Below, one piece after another: positions 60,983-64,000 of a stretch of DNA of 64,000 nt. Both the position numbers and the translations under genes were made by a program. The notes beneath the pieces were generated by a model. It was not told the origin of the DNA, made no database searches, and was given only the letters and a program-made list of their open reading frames with translations. Each line of letters begins with the position of its first letter. Position 1 is the first letter of the stretch. This DNA is from Anaeramoeba flamelloides (lineage: Eukaryota > Metamonada > Anaeramoebidae). The stretch lies in the NCBI GenBank assembly GCA_027625915.1, contig JANTQA010000023.1, forward strand, positions 17,732,001-17,796,000, in the 5' to 3' direction.

Positions 60983-63494
60983 TAAAAGCCAGCCAAATTT
61001 CAAAATTAGGGGCAAACTTTTTTTTTTATTATTTTTTTCTTTTTTCATTTATCTTATAAAAAATAAAATAATTACACTATATTTTTATTTATTAATCTAT
61101 TTTGGTTATTATCTCTAAACACTTTAGTAAAATACATTATTATTCAAAAAAAAAAATAATTAAACAATTTTTTTTCTGATGAAAAATATGCCCCTATTTT
61201 TGAAATTAAGTTTATGTTTTAAAAAGTGCACAGCTTATAAAACTAAAAAATAAAAATTCATGTGTCTAAATAATGCTAGAATGAACAGAAAAACAATTGT
61301 AGGTGTAAATTTATAGAAATTTCACAAACAATCATTAATTTATCAAAGGTTAAATAGCATCAACTAATCTTATAAGTGATTTTTATATTTAAATCGGTTC
61401 AGATTGGAAAGTAATCAATGATTGGAATAAATTTTTCCTATCTGATAAAAGAAATTATGTAACTAGAAAATGTGAAATTAAAACAAAAGAAAAAGAAAAA
61501 AAATTATAAAAATAAACTCCATTCCACTCAAAGTCGTATAAGAAGAAATGAAAAAAATCACATTTTTTTAAGAATCAACACAAATACGATATTATAGAAT
61601 TAAGAGAAAGTTTAAACTTCTTATTAGAGTCGATATTCAGAAAAGAAATGCTCAAACAAACTCTAATTTTTTGAAAAAAATCAAATGGTTAAAAAAAATT
61701 TTGAGGCTACCTTTCATTAGAATGTATCTTAAAAATATCACAATTTCTTTGGACAATTAAAATAATGACAATTTGATTATTAAATAGTTAACGTAAAAAT
61801 TTTAAAGGAAATGTAAAATACTCAAATTTTTCTAAACATTAATTTTGAGTTTCAAAAGGATTTTTTTTTGAATTTGCTTTTTTTATAAAAAGAAATAAAG
61901 AAAGAAAAAAGAAATGAAAAACAGATAAGATTAAAAAAAAAAAAAATTGACTAAATGAGAAAAATGATCAGATTTAAAAATTAAAAATTTATTTTGAGAA
62001 GAATACCGGATTTGACTCATAGATTGTGTTCTATATTTTCAATAAACCCGTTTACTTTTGACTGAAAAAGAGTTTTTTTTTGACTCAAAATTATTTTCAA
62101 ATTCAAGGAAAGTGTAATATTATTTTTTTTTTAATTGTGTTCGGCATTTTGGAATATATTTGTTTTTTATGGTTAGGAGTCCAATGAAAGAGTTATCTAA
62201 TAGATTAATGATCATATTTTGAGGTCGTTAAATTTGTTATTTCCAATTCAAAGAGTGTTTATAATAGGTATAGTGATTCAATTTATTTGAAAGTTAATAA
62301 TTTTTTTTTTTTCAAAAAAGAAGATTTTAGAATTTAGTTAATTTAAAAATATTTGAGAATACTGATTTTAAATAATATATAGGTTTTTATTTTCTCTTTT
62401 GATCGGTAAATTTTATTGAAATTAAGCTATAAATTACTCTAATTCGAAATTAAATTAGTTCAAATATTTGAATCAGGCTAGAATAAGAGTTTGAAATATA
62501 AAAATAAAGTAAAAGTTAGTTAAAAAAACTTTTTCATATACAGTTATTCCCAAACAAAGTTCCTTAATTGTTTTGGAAGAAAACTTTTCAAAAAAAAATT
62601 ACAATAGAAAACAGAGAAAAAATGAAAAAGTCCCCACTTTTTTAAAATTACGGTATTTTAAAAAAAAATTTTTTCGTTGGGGATAAAAGTGAATGTTCTT
62701 TTTTCTAAAATTTTAAACTTTTAATTGAGTTTATTGATAAAAATGATCAAAATTATTGTATTTTTGAAAGACAGGCAGAATTTAAATGATCGTTAAATTT
62801 TTCAATAATATTGCTTATTGTCTAAGATCGGTTATTTATACTTCAATTTCGTAAAGATATCCCAAATGTATTACATTACAAATCAAGTAATTTTTTTTTG
62901 AAGGTGAATCTTGCGGAAAATAAAGAATTGTTCACTATTTTTTCTATTTTTCATTTTAAAAGTTATTTTAAAATGTTTTTTTTTAGATTTAAAAAATAGT
63001 ATTAAAAATCAATCCTCGGGTTCAAATATCCAAATAAAAATTAATTTAAAATTCGATTTTCTAAAATAATAATATTTTCACAAAGATTTATAATAAAAAA
63101 ATATCGGTTTCAAAATCTGTCCATTTTCTGGTTTTCTTTATCTGAATAACAAGTGTGTATTTTTCACAATATCCATAAAATTATTCAAACCAAATAATAA
63201 AGATTATTTCTGAAAGCCATAATTTAATCCATACAAAGTAACCAAAATTCGTTTTATTGACCAATTTTTGTCACTCTTGATAATTCGAAATGAAAAATTT
63301 GTTCTGAAGGCAATCTACCACTTTTAAAAAGCAATCCTGATTTTTTTTTATATCAAATTGAGAAGTGGTAATAGATTTGTTAAATAGTTGAATATGAGCA
63401 TAAGTTGGCTCCTATTGAAATATTATTATATAATAAGTTTATATGTTACATATTCTTGCGATAGGAACAAAAAAAAATTTTTTTTTTTTTTTTT
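60983..63494. other. No gene recognised
   Basis: AT-rich DNA with homopolymers. Short frames here are Phe/Lys-rich and not believed. Confidence 0.3.
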
Positions 63495-63728
63495 ACTAGG
63501 AAAGTTTATTACGTTTCTCAGAGAATTTTCGATATTTAAAGTCATTTTGGGTTCTGATTTTTTTATTTTTTTGAAGATTAGAAAAAATTCTTAGTTATTG
63601 GACTTTTGATGTTTTTTTTTTTTTTTTTTTCAATATAGGGTTCTTATACTCATATTCAACTTTTTAAATCTCTATTACAAGACCAATATTTCACATCCAA
63701 AAAAATTGTTGATAGTTTGGAAAGACTG
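63495..63728. mobile_element. Family A element, copy 3, right part
   Basis: Collinear with 27190-27432: TAAAGTCATTTTGGGTTCTG, AGATTAGAAAAAATTCTTAG, a poly-T run, then CAATATAGG and a right end GTTTGGAAAGACTG. The left end was not recognised, so it is either truncated or badly diverged. The usual TA is missing at the right border (CA instead). Confidence 0.6.
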
Positions 63729-63821
63729 CAATTATGCGATCCTGATACTAATGAAATTAAAATAATTAAAATGAGATTTTATTTTGTAATAAAAGTTTTT
63801 AGTACTCATTTGAATTCTTAT

Positions 63822-64000
63822 CACTGCTGTTCCAAGACAGCCTTGAATTTTTCTCAATATCAAATTTTTATGTTGATATAGATTTTTAAATCTAAGAATA
63901 TAAAAATAATAAAGCTCATATTGAAAATATTTCGAAATAAATGAGTTGCTATGAAAAATGATCTACTGATGTGATCAAAAAAAATTCATTTTTTTAAGAG
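63822..64000. mobile_element. Family A element, copy 4, cut by the window edge
   Basis: Starts with CTGCTGTTCCAAGACAGCC and follows copy 1 through TCAATATCAAATTTTTATG, TTGATATAGATTTTTAAATC, AAAGCTCATATTG and GATGTGATCAAAAAAAATT. The right half lies outside the window. It stands 94 bp after copy 3. Confidence 0.7.

Overview
The window is eukaryotic nuclear DNA of extreme A+T content. The genes are well spaced and some have short AT-rich GT-AG introns. Intergenic DNA is full of poly-A/T, and several proteins carry long Asn, Lys/Glu or Glu/Gln runs. Where I could read gene ends, TAA and TGA act as stops, so the code looks standard. The gene set (Rab2, RhoGEF, B-box/filamin/SPRY, an RMC1-type Rab7 activator subunit, SF3B2, uS17, an SP-RING SUMO ligase) points to a free-living amoeboid protist. 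The domain mix reminds me of Anaeramoeba, but Dictyostelium-like amoebae also have such composition, so the lineage is inference.

Layout. 1-5.3 kb: a decayed APE-type LINE cut by the left window edge, a small inverted-repeat element, a Lys/Glu-rich exon of an unknown gene, and a hairpin array. 5.4-6.5 kb: a five-exon Rab2-like GTPase on the minus strand. 7.3-13.4 kb: almost featureless. 13.5-15.0 kb: SP-RING protein on the plus strand. 16.6-24.7 kb: an RMC1 (Mic1-domain) gene on the minus strand whose first two exons lie about 5.5 kb from its large last exon. The interval holds a decayed LINE, a second element inside the LINE, and a hairpin array. 24.9-27.4 kb: a cluster of TA-flanked inverted-repeat elements, including a fold-back with 249-bp arms. 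28.2-30.0 kb: RhoGEF, minus. 32-34.3 kb: an inverted-repeat element and a 1.2-kb palindrome. 36.3-40.2 kb: a B-box/filamin/SPRY-like protein in two exons, plus strand; its intron carries an inverted-repeat element and a (CA)n microsatellite. 40.7-43.5 kb: LINE 3' fragment, hairpin arrays and another inverted-repeat element. 44.3-46.0 kb: SF3B2, minus. 51.6-53.2 kb: TPR protein, minus. 55.9-58.4 kb: a repeat arm, two candidate exons, and uS17/RPS11 in three exons. 58.7-64 kb: small TA-flanked elements and no gene.

The genes do not form a pathway cluster or operon. They are housekeeping (uS17, SF3B2) and membrane-traffic or signalling genes (Rab2, RMC1, RhoGEF). The most striking part of the window is its non-coding fraction. 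At least five families of short elements are bounded by TA dinucleotides and inverted ends, as in Tc1/mariner-type elements. Separate arrays of alternating hairpin modules occur at four places, three of them in or next to LINE remnants.
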